Program-made: the position numbers and the translations under genes
Origin: Microvirga calopogonii
GTDB taxonomy: Bacteria > Pseudomonadota > Alphaproteobacteria > Rhizobiales > Beijerinckiaceae
Length of the DNA: 64,000 nucleotides
Direction: 5' to 3'
Assembly (NCBI RefSeq): GCF_003347665.1
Contig: NZ_QDGA01000019.1
Location: 1 to 64,000, forward strand
Shown here: in pieces, positions 18,139 through 27,050 of the stretch
Position numbering within the stretch: the first letter of the stretch is position 1
Layout: the number at the start of each line of letters is the position of its first letter
Notes under the pieces: model-generated
Database searches by the model: none
Told to the model about the DNA's origin: nothing
The model's input: only the letters and a program-made list of their open reading frames with translations

Positions 18139-18878
18139 ACGCGCCTTCCTTGTCCCGGCACGATGATGAGCGAGAAATACGGTGCGTCCCAATCCTCGGA
18201 CAGTTCGGGCAGCGGAACGATCCTTTCCGCCGCCATGGTCGCGCGCTCCACATAGATGGCGCGCTCGAAAAGGCCGATGGACTTGAGGACCGCTCGCACC
18301 TTCGGCAGGTGGCTTCCGAGCTTCATCACCACGGCGGCATCGGTGCCGGAGAGACGGCGCGTCAGCTCCGGCTCGGGCAGCGTGCCGGGCACGACCGTGA
18401 GCACGTCGTCGCCCCAGGTGATGGGCGCACCGGCCCGCGTCCAGGCTCCCGACATGGCCGTGACTGCCGGCACCACTTCAATCGGTATCCGGTCCTTCAG
18501 ACGCCACCAGAGATGCATGAAGGAGCCGTAGAAGAAGGGATCGCCTTCGCACAGAACGCCGACAATGCGTCCCGCCTCGACCTCGGCGAGCAGGCGGGAC
18601 GCCGCTTCCTCGTAGAAGGGGTTGAGGGCGGCGGCATAATCCGGATGATCGGCCGGGATCTCGGTGGTCACCGGATAGGCGAGGGCGATCTCGCGCTCAG
18701 GGTTCTGACCGACGATGGCGTCGGCGATGGTGCGCGCATTGCCGCGCCGTCCAAGCTTGCAGAAATGAACGAGCCGGTCGGCGCTCTCCAGCACCTTGCG
18801 GGCGCGCACGGTCATGTAATCGGGGTTGCCGGGACCGAGGCCGAGGCCGAAGAGGCGAATGGGATCCTGCATGGTCAT
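18135..18878 (-). CDS. cobI: Precorrin-2 C20-methyltransferase
   Basis: A 247-aa methyltransferase for C-20 of precorrin-2. Motifs: LFGLGLGPGNPDYMTVRARK, PFYEEAASRLLAEVEAG, VLCEGDPFFYGSFMHLW and VPAVTAMSGAWTRAGAPIT. MTMQDP at 18878 is taken as start; a second ATG lies two codons in. Only 4 bases separate it from the cobH stop, and it overlaps cobJ. Confidence 0.95.
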   Translation of the reverse strand: MTMQDPIRLFGLGLGPGNPDYMTVRARKVLESADRLVHFCKLGRRGNARTIADAIVGQNPEREIALAYPVTTEIPADHPDYAAALNPFYEEAASRLLAEVEAGRIVGVLCEGDPFFYGSFMHLWWRLKDRIPIEVVPAVTAMSGAWTRAGAPITWGDDVLTVVPGTLPEPELTRRLSGTDAAVVMKLGSHLPKVRAVLKSIGLFERAIYVERATMAAERIVPLPELSEDWDAPYFSLIIVPGQGRRV

Positions 18879-18882
18879 CGGC

Positions 18883-19512
18883 TCACTCGACCGGGTTCGC
18901 GAGGGCATTGACGACCGCTGCCGCCATGGCGCTGCCGCCGCGCCGTCCGTGGACGACGAGGTACGGCACGCGTCCGTCACGGGAGAGCGCTTCCTTCGAC
19001 TCGGCCGCGCCGATGAAGCCGACCGGGATGCCGATGATCGCGGCAGGCTTCGGCGCACCGGCATCGAGCATTTCGAGCAGATGGAACAGGGCCGTCGGCG
19101 CGTTGCCGAACACCACGAGGGCGCCGGCCATGCGCTCGCGCCACAGTTCCATGGCGGCGGCCGAGCGGGTGTTGCCGAGTTCGGCCGCAAGCGCCGGGAC
19201 GCGCGGATCGTCGAGGGTGCAGATCACCTCGTTGTTCGCCGGCAGCCGCGCACGGGTGATGCCGTTCGCCACCATCTTGGCATCGCACAGGATCGGCGCG
19301 CCGCGCTTCAGGGCCGCTTCAGCCACCTCGGCGAAATCGGCCGAGAGATCGACGTCCTTCGGCAGGTCCGTCATGCCGCAGGCATGGATCATGCGCACGA
19401 CGACACGTTCCGCCGTGCCGGAAAAGCGCGACAGGTCGGCCTCCGAGCGGATGATCGCGAACGAGCGGCGATAGATCTCCGCGCCCTCGCGGATGTAGTC
19501 GCGCTCGTTCAT
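18883..19512 (-). CDS. cobH: Precorrin-8X methylmutase
   Basis: A 209-aa CobH/CbiC isomerase that moves the C-11 methyl to C-12 to give hydrogenobyrinic acid. The catalytic His lies in RMIHACGMTDLP; GAPILCDAKMVANGI, ALVVFGNAPTALFHLLE and IGIPVGFIGAAESKEAL are conserved family blocks. Length is as usual. The ATG overlaps the cobG stop. Confidence 0.96.
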   Translation of the reverse strand: MNERDYIREGAEIYRRSFAIIRSEADLSRFSGTAERVVVRMIHACGMTDLPKDVDLSADFAEVAEAALKRGAPILCDAKMVANGITRARLPANNEVICTLDDPRVPALAAELGNTRSAAAMELWRERMAGALVVFGNAPTALFHLLEMLDAGAPKPAAIIGIPVGFIGAAESKEALSRDGRVPYLVVHGRRGGSAMAAAVVNALANPVE

Positions 19513-20807
19513 CGGGTGCGCTCCGGGTTGGCGCGGTACGCAATGTCGGACGTCTTCGACAATAAACGGTTCATGATCTCGTCGAGGGAAAGATGAAGAA
19601 GGGTAACATCACGGGTGGAGCCATGGGGCACGACGTCATAGCGGCCATCGGCGCGTCCCACCAGGGTCAGATCGGCCTTTCCCGCATGGGCGCAGCCTTT
19701 CGGGCAACCTGAGACGTGAACGGTCGTGCCTTGGGGCAGCAGGCCGCCGCAGGTTTCGGCAATGCGCAAGGCGTCCACGGGAGCCGGAGCCAAACCACTC
19801 GCGCAGTCCGGCTTGCCGGGGCAGGCGATCAGCGACAGGCGGGGATCGTCGGCGTCGGTGATGAAGCCGGATCGGGCCGCTTCCGCCATCAGCATCGGTA
19901 TCTGCTCATCCCATATGCCGGGCAGCAGAAGGCCACGGGTGAAGGAGAGGCGGATTTCGCCGCAACCGAAGCGCTCGCTCCAGTCCGCGGCTTGGGTCAG
20001 CTGGACGGTGCTGCAGCGCCCGAAGGGAAGAGCGAGAAGAACGGCTTGCCTGTCTTGTATCCGGAACGAGCCGGCATGGGGTGCAACCGGGCGCTCCTGA
20101 GGTGGCACAGCGAATGCGAGGGCGGCCAAGACAGCCAGTTCTTTGGCAAGGGCAGGCTCGAGATCGCGCAACCGGCGCGCCTCGGTTCTGCCCGAGAGCC
20201 TCATATCCGCAAAGCCTGCAAGAATGGAGAGAGCAGCCTCCGGAGCGCGGGAAAGACTGGCAGTGCCGATCCAATGTAGGTCCCCGGGCGCGGCGAGCCC
20301 GAAAGCGATGGCATTGCCCCGGCTTGTCGCCACGAGGTGAAGATCGGCCCCGATGGCATCGAGCGGCATCGAGCCGCCACCGTCGACGGAGACGAAGAAT
20401 TTCGCCGGAAGCCCGGCGAGGTCACTGGCCCCATCCTCGATGGCCCGCGCCACGGCGAGCGCATCGCAATGGTCCTGAGGATCGAGACCCGCGAGCGGGG
20501 ACAATGCGGTGAGGCGGTTCGGGCCGTTACCCTCGGGTTCGGCGAGAGCTTCGCGTTCGAGGAGCGCGAGCAGGCCGGGATAGGTCTCTTCGCTCACGCC
20601 CCTGATCTGCAGGTTGCCCCGGGCCGTGATGTCGAGATGGCCATTGCCGTGATCGCGTGCAGCCCCGGCGACGATGCGCGCCTGACCGGCCGTGAGCCTG
20701 CCGCCAAACGGATGTAGGCGCACGAGCAGCCCGTCGCCGGTCGCCATGGGGCGGCGCACGCCCGGGCACCATCCACGGCGGCGTTCGCTCATCGGCTGTG
20801 CGCTCAT
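19509..20807 (-). CDS. cobG: Precorrin-3B synthase
   Basis: An oxygen-dependent Fe4S4 mono-oxygenase that hydroxylates precorrin-3A at C-20 with lactone formation; it marks the aerobic pathway. 432 aa of nitrite/sulfite-reductase-like ferredoxin halves: RRGWCPGVRRPMATGDGLLV near the N-terminus, GHLDITARGNLQIRG, and the cluster cysteines in PGKPDCASG, ETCGG and VSGCPKGCAHAGKAD. The start overlaps the cobN stop and the stop overlaps cobH. Confidence 0.94.
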   Translation of the reverse strand: MSAQPMSERRRGWCPGVRRPMATGDGLLVRLHPFGGRLTAGQARIVAGAARDHGNGHLDITARGNLQIRGVSEETYPGLLALLEREALAEPEGNGPNRLTALSPLAGLDPQDHCDALAVARAIEDGASDLAGLPAKFFVSVDGGGSMPLDAIGADLHLVATSRGNAIAFGLAAPGDLHWIGTASLSRAPEAALSILAGFADMRLSGRTEARRLRDLEPALAKELAVLAALAFAVPPQERPVAPHAGSFRIQDRQAVLLALPFGRCSTVQLTQAADWSERFGCGEIRLSFTRGLLLPGIWDEQIPMLMAEAARSGFITDADDPRLSLIACPGKPDCASGLAPAPVDALRIAETCGGLLPQGTTVHVSGCPKGCAHAGKADLTLVGRADGRYDVVPHGSTRDVTLLHLSLDEIMNRLLSKTSDIAYRANPERTR

Positions 20808-23800
20808 TCTGCCGCCTCCTTTCGCTCATCGTCGAAGAAGGCTGCAACGGAATTGAGGCGGCTCGCCCATAGGCCGCGCCGGCGCGCGTCCGCAAGGCGG
20901 TCGCGGATGGCCTGCGCGGCGGCCGGATTGGCGGTCTCGATCCGTGTCCAGGTGGGCTCATCGGCGATCAGGGCCGTGAAGACGAGATCGAGGGTTTCCG
21001 ACGGGATGGCATCCGTGGTCGCCGCGAAGGCGAAGAGCGCATCGACGCCTTGGGCGAGTTCGGCCGCGCCGCGCCAGCCATGGCGCAACTGACCGGCAAT
21101 CCAGCGCGGGTTCGTCAGGCGGCCGCGCACGAGGCGATCCACGTCCTCCCCGAGCGTGCGGGCCCTCGGTTGCTGTGGACGGCTCGTGTCGAGGCTGTAG
21201 ACGGCAGGCGTAGCGCCGAGGGACTGGGCGGCGGCCGCGAAGCCCCCGATGGCGTCGGCTGCGGAGTCGCCGTCCAGGATGTCGCGCTCGGCGACGTCGC
21301 TCACATGCACGAAGGCTTCGGCCTGCTCGACACGCTGCGGGAAGCTCACATCGCTCCGAGCCTCGCCGCCGGCTCCGAAGGCGTGGGACGTGCCATCCAG
21401 ATAGGTGCGTCCAAGGTCGTGCCTCGTCGTCCATTCGCCGTCGAGTGCCCGGGTGGATACGCCTGCTCCATAAGTGTCGGGCGCCGAGCCGAAGACGCGT
21501 GACAGGGCCTCGCCGCGCCGCCTCGCGGCGGCGAGTTCGTTCCATTCGTCCTCCTCGTCGAGGGCGGCGACCGCGCGGGCCGCCTGATCGAGGAGCGCGA
21601 TCTGGTCCGGGAACGTATCGCGGAACGCGCCGGAGACCCGCAGGGTCACGTCGGCGCGTGGCCTGTCCATGAGCGGCTGCGGCACGATCTCGAAACCCGT
21701 CACGCGGGCCGACGCATGGTCCCAGGTCGGGCGCATGCCCATGAGGGCCAGCGCATGAGCGATGTCCTCGCCGCCGGAGCGGAGGGTCGGGGAGGCCCAC
21801 AGGTCCATCACGATCCGGCGCGGCCAGTCGCCTTCCTCCTGAAGGTGGCGGCGCACCACTTCCGCCGCCGCGCGCTGTCCGAGTTCAGTGGCGGCGCGGG
21901 TCGGGATCGCCCTTGGGTCGAGCGTTGTGAGGTTGCGGCCGGTGGGCAGTACGTTGGTCTGGCCGCGCGAGGGCGAGCCGGACGGGCCGGGCACGACGAA
22001 GCGGCCATCGAGGGCCTTCAGCAATCCTTCGCGCTCGCCGACGGCGCAGGCTTCGAGCCCGGCAGGAGCGCTGCCGAAGACGTGCAGGCCATCGCGGATC
22101 GTCACCTCGCCGAGATCGCAGAGATGCGCGTCGAGCCGCGTCAACGCCTCGTCCATCGGCATGCCGTCCTCGACGCCGCAGGCCGATGCGAGGCCGCTTG
22201 TCCGGGCGCGCTCCAGAATCTCACGTGCGACGAGTTCGGCCCGGCCGGGATGGAGAACCTGTGCGGAGGAGAATTCCTCGACCAGTTCGCGCAAGGCGCC
22301 GGCCTCGCCGTGCAGGCCCGCCTCCGCTGTCTGCGGCGTGAGATGGCCCACGGTGACGGCACCGATGCGGCGCTTGGCGGGCGCGGCCTCGCCCGGATCG
22401 TCGACGATGAAAGGATAGATCACCGGAATCGACCCTATGGCGAGGCGCGGCCAGCAGGCCGTGGAGAGCGCCGCCGCCTTGCCGGGCAGCCATTCGGTCG
22501 TGCCATGGGTGCCGAGATGCACAAGCGCATGGATGCGTTCGAGCATTCTCAGGCCACAATAGAAGGCAAGATAGCCGTGACTCGGCGGGCTTTCGGGGTC
22601 GTGATAGGAGCCCTTGCGATCGAGGCCGTGGCCCCGATCCGGCTGCAGCGCCACGAGAACGTTTCCGGCGCGAACCGCGCGGAAGCGGAAGGCACCGTCG
22701 GCAAATGCGGGATCGTTCTCAGGAATGCCCCAGCGTTCGGTGATGACCGTGCGTTGCTCTGCCGGCAGCGTGCCGAGCCACGCGCGATAGGTGGCGAGCG
22801 GTACGTCGAAGAATGCGCGTCCTTCGGTCAGAAGCGGCATCAGTGCTTCCGCCGTAAAACCCCGTCTCGCCGCATAACCGGCTTGTTCGAGATGATCGAG
22901 GACCGCGCAGGTGCTCGCCGGCGTATCGAGCCCGACGGCGAAGCCGGCGCGTCCGCCGCGAGCGGGATAATCCGAGAGAACCAGTGCGAGCCGCCGCTCG
23001 TGGCGCGGCGTGCGCGCAAGGCGCACCCAGGCAGCGGCCATGTCCGCGACGGCATCGAGGCTTCCCGTATCCGGCGCCTGAACCCGGCGCGAGAATGCAA
23101 GCGACGGATCGGTGGGCTCTTCCGCCTTGAACGAGATCGGACCGGCGGCGATGCGGCCGTCGAATTCGGGAAGCGCGATCTGCATGGCGAGATCGGCGGC
23201 GGATAGGCCGCGTGGAGAGGCCTCCCAGGCTTCTTTCGCGCTGCCGACCGGGATCGCCTGCAGGATCGGGCAATCGGCTTCGTCGAGCACGAAACTTTCA
23301 TCATCGCGCGATGAGAAGGCTGTCGTCGTGACGATGATGTCGGGACGACGTGTCTGGATTGCGCGCCGAACGACACCCACCGCGTCCGGGTCCTTCAGGC
23401 TCGAAACGGCGAGAACGAGCGAGTCGACGCCGCGTTCGGCAAGTGCTGCCGTCAGCTCCTCGATGGCCTGCGTGTCGCCCGAGAGAACGGCGGAGCGATA
23501 GACGAGGAGATAGGCGAGGGGGCGATTGTTGGAGAGGTGGGAGAGGATGGTCTCCGGCTCGACGATGCCGCCGGGTTCAATTTCACGGCCCTCATCCTGA
23601 GGAGCCTGCGCAGCAGGCGTCTCGAAGGAGGCTTCAGTAGGCGCGGGAAGATCCTTCGAGACGCAGCCTGACGGCTGCTCCTCAGGATGAGGGCTGTGAT
23701 TGGAATGTCTGTCTGCAGGAGATTTTTCGGGCACCCACGCGAATGCGCGAGGCACGACGCGCGGCGGTTCCACGACTGCACCGACCTCACCGATCTCGGC

Positions 23801-24271
23801 GCCGATGCGCGCGAGAAGGCGTCGCATGTTGTCGATCCCGCCAGCCTGGAAATAGGCCTCCAGCTCGTCGCAGAGCGCCTGCGGCACGGTAGAATAGGCC
23901 GACAGGCGCGGATCGGGCCGGTCGTCGCCTGGGAGAACCGCGAGCTTTACACCGGACAGGCGGCAGGCCCGGGAGAGGTGCTCGATGCCGTAGCGCCAAT
24001 AATCGAGGCCGCCGAGGCAGCGCACGAGGACGAAGCGCGCCTTCGCGGCCGTCTTCTCGATGTAGAGGTCGACGGACAGAGGGTGACGCAGGCGGCGAAG
24101 CGAGGCGAGACGGAGCGATGCCCCGCCTGCCTTCAGACTTTGAGCGGCCGCCAGCGCTCCGAGGTCGCTATCCGCGAAGGACAGCACCATGATATCCCCG
24201 GGCGGCTGCTGGAGGTCCGTGGCCTCCCCGCCCTCGTCGAGGGAAATCGCTGTGACCGGAAGGAGGTGCAT
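20804..24271 (-). CDS. cobN: Cobaltochelatase large subunit CobN
   Basis: A 1155-aa magnesium-chelatase-H-like subunit that binds hydrogenobyrinic acid diamide and inserts cobalt with CobS and CobT (not in this window). Motifs: RCLGGLDYWRYGIEHL, SPPSHGYLAFYCGLRM, HALVHLGTHGTTEWLPGKA, LWASPTLRSGGEDIAHALA and NPRWIAGQLRHGWRGAAEL near the C-terminus. It is somewhat shorter than the roughly 1270-aa Pseudomonas protein as I recall it. Residues about 192-230 are a low-complexity segment encoded by a palindromic repeat (see that entry). It is coupled to cobG, with one base between the cobW stop and its ATG. Confidence 0.95.
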   Translation of the reverse strand: MHLLPVTAISLDEGGEATDLQQPPGDIMVLSFADSDLGALAAAQSLKAGGASLRLASLRRLRHPLSVDLYIEKTAAKARFVLVRCLGGLDYWRYGIEHLSRACRLSGVKLAVLPGDDRPDPRLSAYSTVPQALCDELEAYFQAGGIDNMRRLLARIGAEIGEVGAVVEPPRVVPRAFAWVPEKSPADRHSNHSPHPEEQPSGCVSKDLPAPTEASFETPAAQAPQDEGREIEPGGIVEPETILSHLSNNRPLAYLLVYRSAVLSGDTQAIEELTAALAERGVDSLVLAVSSLKDPDAVGVVRRAIQTRRPDIIVTTTAFSSRDDESFVLDEADCPILQAIPVGSAKEAWEASPRGLSAADLAMQIALPEFDGRIAAGPISFKAEEPTDPSLAFSRRVQAPDTGSLDAVADMAAAWVRLARTPRHERRLALVLSDYPARGGRAGFAVGLDTPASTCAVLDHLEQAGYAARRGFTAEALMPLLTEGRAFFDVPLATYRAWLGTLPAEQRTVITERWGIPENDPAFADGAFRFRAVRAGNVLVALQPDRGHGLDRKGSYHDPESPPSHGYLAFYCGLRMLERIHALVHLGTHGTTEWLPGKAAALSTACWPRLAIGSIPVIYPFIVDDPGEAAPAKRRIGAVTVGHLTPQTAEAGLHGEAGALRELVEEFSSAQVLHPGRAELVAREILERARTSGLASACGVEDGMPMDEALTRLDAHLCDLGEVTIRDGLHVFGSAPAGLEACAVGEREGLLKALDGRFVVPGPSGSPSRGQTNVLPTGRNLTTLDPRAIPTRAATELGQRAAAEVVRRHLQEEGDWPRRIVMDLWASPTLRSGGEDIAHALALMGMRPTWDHASARVTGFEIVPQPLMDRPRADVTLRVSGAFRDTFPDQIALLDQAARAVAALDEEDEWNELAAARRRGEALSRVFGSAPDTYGAGVSTRALDGEWTTRHDLGRTYLDGTSHAFGAGGEARSDVSFPQRVEQAEAFVHVSDVAERDILDGDSAADAIGGFAAAAQSLGATPAVYSLDTSRPQQPRARTLGEDVDRLVRGRLTNPRWIAGQLRHGWRGAAELAQGVDALFAFAATTDAIPSETLDLVFTALIADEPTWTRIETANPAAAQAIRDRLADARRRGLWASRLNSVAAFFDDERKEAAE
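23589..23694. repeat. Palindromic repeat inserted in frame in cobN
   Basis: Left arm 23589-23629 (CCCTCATCCTGAGGAGCC..) and right arm 23652-23694 are inverted copies, the outer 16 bases nearly perfect, with a second paired block at TCTCGAAGGA / TCCTTCGAGA. The whole is about 106 bp and reads without a stop as HSPHPEEQPSGCVS.. to ..QAPQDEGRE in CobN. Such CCTCATCCTGAGGAGC palindromes are usually intergenic in Hyphomicrobiales; here one sits inside a large conserved enzyme. Confidence 0.8.
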
Positions 24272-24272
24272 G

Positions 24273-25310
24273 TCACCCCTGGCGCAAAGCGGCTTCGACG
24301 GCCTTCACGTCGAAGCCTTTGAGCCCGATCACGACCATGCGGCCGTCGCGGGCTTCGCCTGCCTTCCACGGCCGATCGAAATGATGTGCGACGCGCTGGC
24401 CGACACCCTGCACCACGAGGCGCATGGGCTTGCCGTCGACGGGGGCGAAGCCCTTGATCCGCAGCACGCCGGCCGCTTCCGCCGCGCGCTCGACACGGGC
24501 GACGAGCGCCTCCGGCGTGGCGACGGGCGCGACCGGAATCGCGACGCTGTCGAAATCGTCGTGATCGTGATCCTCGGCGGTCTCGTGATGCGAGGGACGG
24601 GATTCGAGATCGGCTTCCGCCGCAGCACCGAGGCCGAGCAGCACCGTCGGGTCCACCTTGCCGTGCGACGTCTCGATGACCTTCACGGCGCGCGGCAGGT
24701 GCTCGTTGATCTCGGCGAGAACCTTGCCCTTGTCGCCGGCCGCCATCTGATCGGTCTTGTTGAGGATGATGAGGTCGGCGCAGAGGAGCTGATCCTCGAA
24801 CACTTCCTCCAGCGGGTTCTCGTGATCGACCGAGGTGTCGGTCGCGCGCTGGGCTTCGAGCGCCCTGGGATCGTCCGCGAAGGCGCCGGAGGCGACGGCC
24901 GGACCGTCGACCACGGCGATCACGCCGTCCACCGTCACCCGGGAGCGGATGTCCGGCCAGTTGAAGGCGCGCACCAGCGGCTTCGGCAGAGCCAGACCAG
25001 AGGTCTCGATCAGGATGTGCTCGGGCGGGTTCGGACGGTTGAGGAGCGTGTTCAGGGCCGGCACGAAATCGTCCGCCACCGTGCAGCACAGGCAGCCGTT
25101 GGGAAGTTCGACGATGTCCTCCTGCGTGCAGCCCTCGATGCCGCAGCCTTCGATGAAGGAGCCGTCGAAGCCGAGATCGCCGAACTCGTTGACGAGAACC
25201 GCGAGGCGGCGTCCGCCTGCGTTCTCGAGGAGGTGACGCACAAGGGTGGTTTTGCCAGCGCCGAGAAATCCGGTGACGATGGTGCAGGGGATCTTTTTAA
25301 GATCGCTCAT
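24273..25310 (-). CDS. cobW: CobW GTPase metallochaperone
   Basis: A 345-aa G3E-family P-loop GTPase. Walker A is GFLGAGKTT at residues 14-22; the metal-binding CXCC motif is NGCLCCTVADDF; NKTD gives guanine specificity; a His/Asp-rich loop (HHETAEDHDHDDFD) precedes the CobW C-terminal domain. It is thought to deliver cobalt to the CobNST chelatase. ATG 25310 is the family start; the 18 upstream codons look non-native. One base separates it from cobN. Confidence 0.95.
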   Translation of the reverse strand: MSDLKKIPCTIVTGFLGAGKTTLVRHLLENAGGRRLAVLVNEFGDLGFDGSFIEGCGIEGCTQEDIVELPNGCLCCTVADDFVPALNTLLNRPNPPEHILIETSGLALPKPLVRAFNWPDIRSRVTVDGVIAVVDGPAVASGAFADDPRALEAQRATDTSVDHENPLEEVFEDQLLCADLIILNKTDQMAAGDKGKVLAEINEHLPRAVKVIETSHGKVDPTVLLGLGAAAEADLESRPSHHETAEDHDHDDFDSVAIPVAPVATPEALVARVERAAEAAGVLRIKGFAPVDGKPMRLVVQGVGQRVAHHFDRPWKAGEARDGRMVVIGLKGFDVKAVEAALRQG

Positions 25311-25358
25311 GGGTTTGAGCCTTTCGGCGGCTCTTCTCAAGCCGCGTTGTTCGTCTTT

Positions 25359-25429
25359 GCGCATCGTGCGGACCCGAAGGGCCGCGTCAGCGAAAAGTGG
25401 TTCCGGTTTTTCGCGCTCAACGATGCGCT
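25359..25429. repeat. Mosaic intergenic repeat, copy A
   Basis: A 71-bp block bounded by GCGCATCGT and its inverted form CGATGCGC, with an inner AAAAGTGGTTCCGGTTTTT dyad. Its reverse complement closely matches 31613-31702, which has about 19 extra bases. It lies between DUF1636 and cobW in the B12 operon, directly beside the palindrome at 25444-25488, so the two modules form a composite. Confidence 0.8.
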
Positions 25430-25443
25430 CTTCAAGGAGTGGA

Positions 25444-25488
25444 GCATCGGATGGATCCCAAAAGTGGTATCCACTTTTGGGTCCGATG
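25444..25488. repeat. CCCAAAAGTGG palindromic repeat, copy 1
   Basis: ATCCCAAAAGTGG TAT CCACTTTTGGGT stem, bounded by CATCGGA / TCCGATG, in the cobW leader. Related copies lie at 31558-31596 (perfect), 32671-32713 and 37363-37408 (degenerate). Confidence 0.85.
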
Positions 25489-25490
25489 AT

Positions 25491-25865
25491 CTACGGGGGA
25501 ATGCGGGCGACGATGCCCTTGCGGAAGGCTTCCGGACGCTCGCGCCAGGGCACGAGTCCGTCGGACGTGGCCGCATAGCGGCGCAATCCGTCGAGAATCG
25601 TCTCGACCGAGGTCTCCGCGTTCAGGTCGCCGTAGATATAAGTCCAGCGTCCTGGACCCGAGACCGCGATGGTGCAGGGCCGCTTGCACACGGACAGGCA
25701 CTCGACCGCCTCCAAACGCACCTTCGGTGCTTCGGAATGCGCGAGCGCCTCGGTGAGGGCCCGGTGAAGGATCGCACCGGGCCGCAGCGCCTTGTCGTCC
25801 GGGCCACCCGCCTGACGGCAGGTGACGCAGACATGCAGGCAGATCTCCTCAGGGAATGAGGTCAT
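25491..25865 (-). CDS. DUF1636 metal-binding protein, B12-linked
   Basis: A 124-aa protein of the DUF1636 family, a thioredoxin-like ferredoxin fold regularly found beside cobW. Cysteines are at LHVCVTCRQ and VECLSVCKRPCTIAV, a likely 2Fe-2S or metal site; GRWTYIYGDL and the C-terminal VPWRERPEAFRKGIVARIPP are family blocks. It probably assists cobalt handling with CobW and CbtAB; this is inferred from context. It ends at 25491, just inside the composite repeat, and follows cbtA by 3 bases. Confidence 0.85.
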   Translation of the reverse strand: MTSFPEEICLHVCVTCRQAGGPDDKALRPGAILHRALTEALAHSEAPKVRLEAVECLSVCKRPCTIAVSGPGRWTYIYGDLNAETSVETILDGLRRYAATSDGLVPWRERPEAFRKGIVARIPP

Positions 25866-25868
25866 GGG

Positions 25869-26645
25869 CTAAACGGCCTTGCCGTCGCCGCTGACCGAAG
25901 CCGTCCGAGGGAGAAAACCTGACTCCGTCCGCTTCTCCTGTCGCGTCCAGTACCAGCCGAGGGCAAGTCCAAGAGTTGCCCAGAAGGCGAACGCGACGGC
26001 AAGCGAGCGAGCCGCAAATTGCGCAGCCAGGACCGCCGGGACGTCACTCGCGGCAGCTTCCGCATGGGGTGCTCCGATCAGGTGCGGAAGCACGATGGCG
26101 ATGAGGCCGATGCCGAGAGCCGCATGATGGCGGACGTTCGTGATCAGATACAGACCAAGGCCCGTTCCAATCGCGGTGGAGACCCACCAGATCTGCCTCT
26201 CGGCGAGATGCGCTCCTCCCATGCCCGGAAGTTCCGGGGGCAGCCCGACAGCGGGCGCGAGACTGGCGGCGAGAAAGCCACCGATTGCCCACCGCAATGT
26301 CGTCTGCAGGTCGAATTGTCGACCCGCAGCGAGGATCGAGGCCGCCAGAATCGAGGCATAGCCGACACCGCTGACCAGGGTGGCAAGCGCCGTGAACGCG
26401 ATCCGGGGAAAGCCCTCGCCCGGTTCCCACGCGCTCTCGTCCGCAGCATCCGCCGGTTCATGAGAGCTATGTGCGAGGTGCAGCAGACCGCCCCATGCAG
26501 CGGCATGCGCTTCCGGTGCCGAGGCCTTTTCGTGCGTCTCGGCCTGGAGAATCAGGGGAGATGTCAGGAAAGCTTGAAGGGTCGCAGCCACGCAGGCAGC
26601 CAGAAACCCAGCGACCAAAGCCGCTTTCAGAACCCTCACGATCAT
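25869..26645 (-). CDS. cbtA: CbtA cobalt transporter subunit
   Basis: A 258-aa inner-membrane protein with about five transmembrane helices, CbtA family. The N-terminal helix (LKAALVAGFLAACVAATLQA) is followed by a periplasmic loop rich in His/Glu, then AFTALATLVSGVGYA, ARWAIGG-type WAIGGFLAASLAPAVGLPPE and IGTGLGLYLI. CbtA with the small His-rich CbtB is a predicted energy-coupled cobalt importer under B12 riboswitch control. Here it is second in the riboswitch operon. Confidence 0.92.
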   Translation of the reverse strand: MIVRVLKAALVAGFLAACVAATLQAFLTSPLILQAETHEKASAPEAHAAAWGGLLHLAHSSHEPADAADESAWEPGEGFPRIAFTALATLVSGVGYASILAASILAAGRQFDLQTTLRWAIGGFLAASLAPAVGLPPELPGMGGAHLAERQIWWVSTAIGTGLGLYLITNVRHHAALGIGLIAIVLPHLIGAPHAEAAASDVPAVLAAQFAARSLAVAFAFWATLGLALGWYWTRQEKRTESGFLPRTASVSGDGKAV

Positions 26646-26657
26646 GGAAGCCCCCTG

Positions 26658-26834
26658 TCAGTGGCAGGGGAAATTATGCGAGTGACGCCAGTCATGCGCC
26701 GCATTGTGGATCGTTTCGGGCGACGCGAAGCCCGAAATGAACACAAGTGCGAGGCCGAAGGTTGCTGCGGTGATGATGGCCACGAGCCGTTGAGACGAAG
26801 TGGCGACGTAGGCTTGGTTGGTCAGTGTCGACAT
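26658..26834 (-). CDS. cbtB: CbtB small cobalt transporter subunit
   Basis: A 58-aa protein with one transmembrane helix (LVAIITAATFGLALVFISGF) and the diagnostic C-terminal histidine motif HNAAHDWRHSHNFPCH, which is expected to bind cobalt. The start is ATG 26834. It is the first gene after the riboswitch, only about 45 bases from the B12 box, so riboswitch folding can directly affect its initiation. Confidence 0.93.
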   Translation of the reverse strand: MSTLTNQAYVATSSQRLVAIITAATFGLALVFISGFASPETIHNAAHDWRHSHNFPCH

Positions 26835-26877
26835 GAAGACCTCTTGGCCACCCCTCCGGCGGCATCTGGGTTGCACG

Positions 26878-27050
26878 ATGACGGCAGGTCTCCTGGCTCG
26901 CGGGTCGCTGCTTTGCGCTACCGCCTTCCCGGGCTTTTAGACCCAGTGGCATGTGGAGCGAAGGCTCGCCGCTTACAGTTGCGGGGGCAGCCGCGGTATC
27001 TCACCGCATTCCCTTTTCACCCCGTTGCCGGGGCACCGTCCGTTACATGC
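26878..27050 (-). promoter_or_regulatory. Cobalamin (AdoCbl) riboswitch
   Basis: Read on the minus strand, the core elements appear in order: GGTGCC near 27045, GGGTGAAAAGGGAA, GCGGTGAGATACCGCGGCTG, the invariant GCCCCCGCAACTGTAA, and the B12 box AGCCAGGAGACCTGCC at 26898-26883. This is a full-length class I cobalamin riboswitch. It heads cbtB-cbtA-DUF1636-cobW-cobN-cobG-cobH-cobI-cobJ, so high adenosylcobalamin should shut down cobalt import and corrin synthesis. Confidence 0.96.

Noticed and set aside
24133-25089. 318-aa minus-strand ORF across cobW/cobN
   Set aside because: A shadow frame of cobW with Arg/Gly-rich composition; both real genes are fully explained in another frame.
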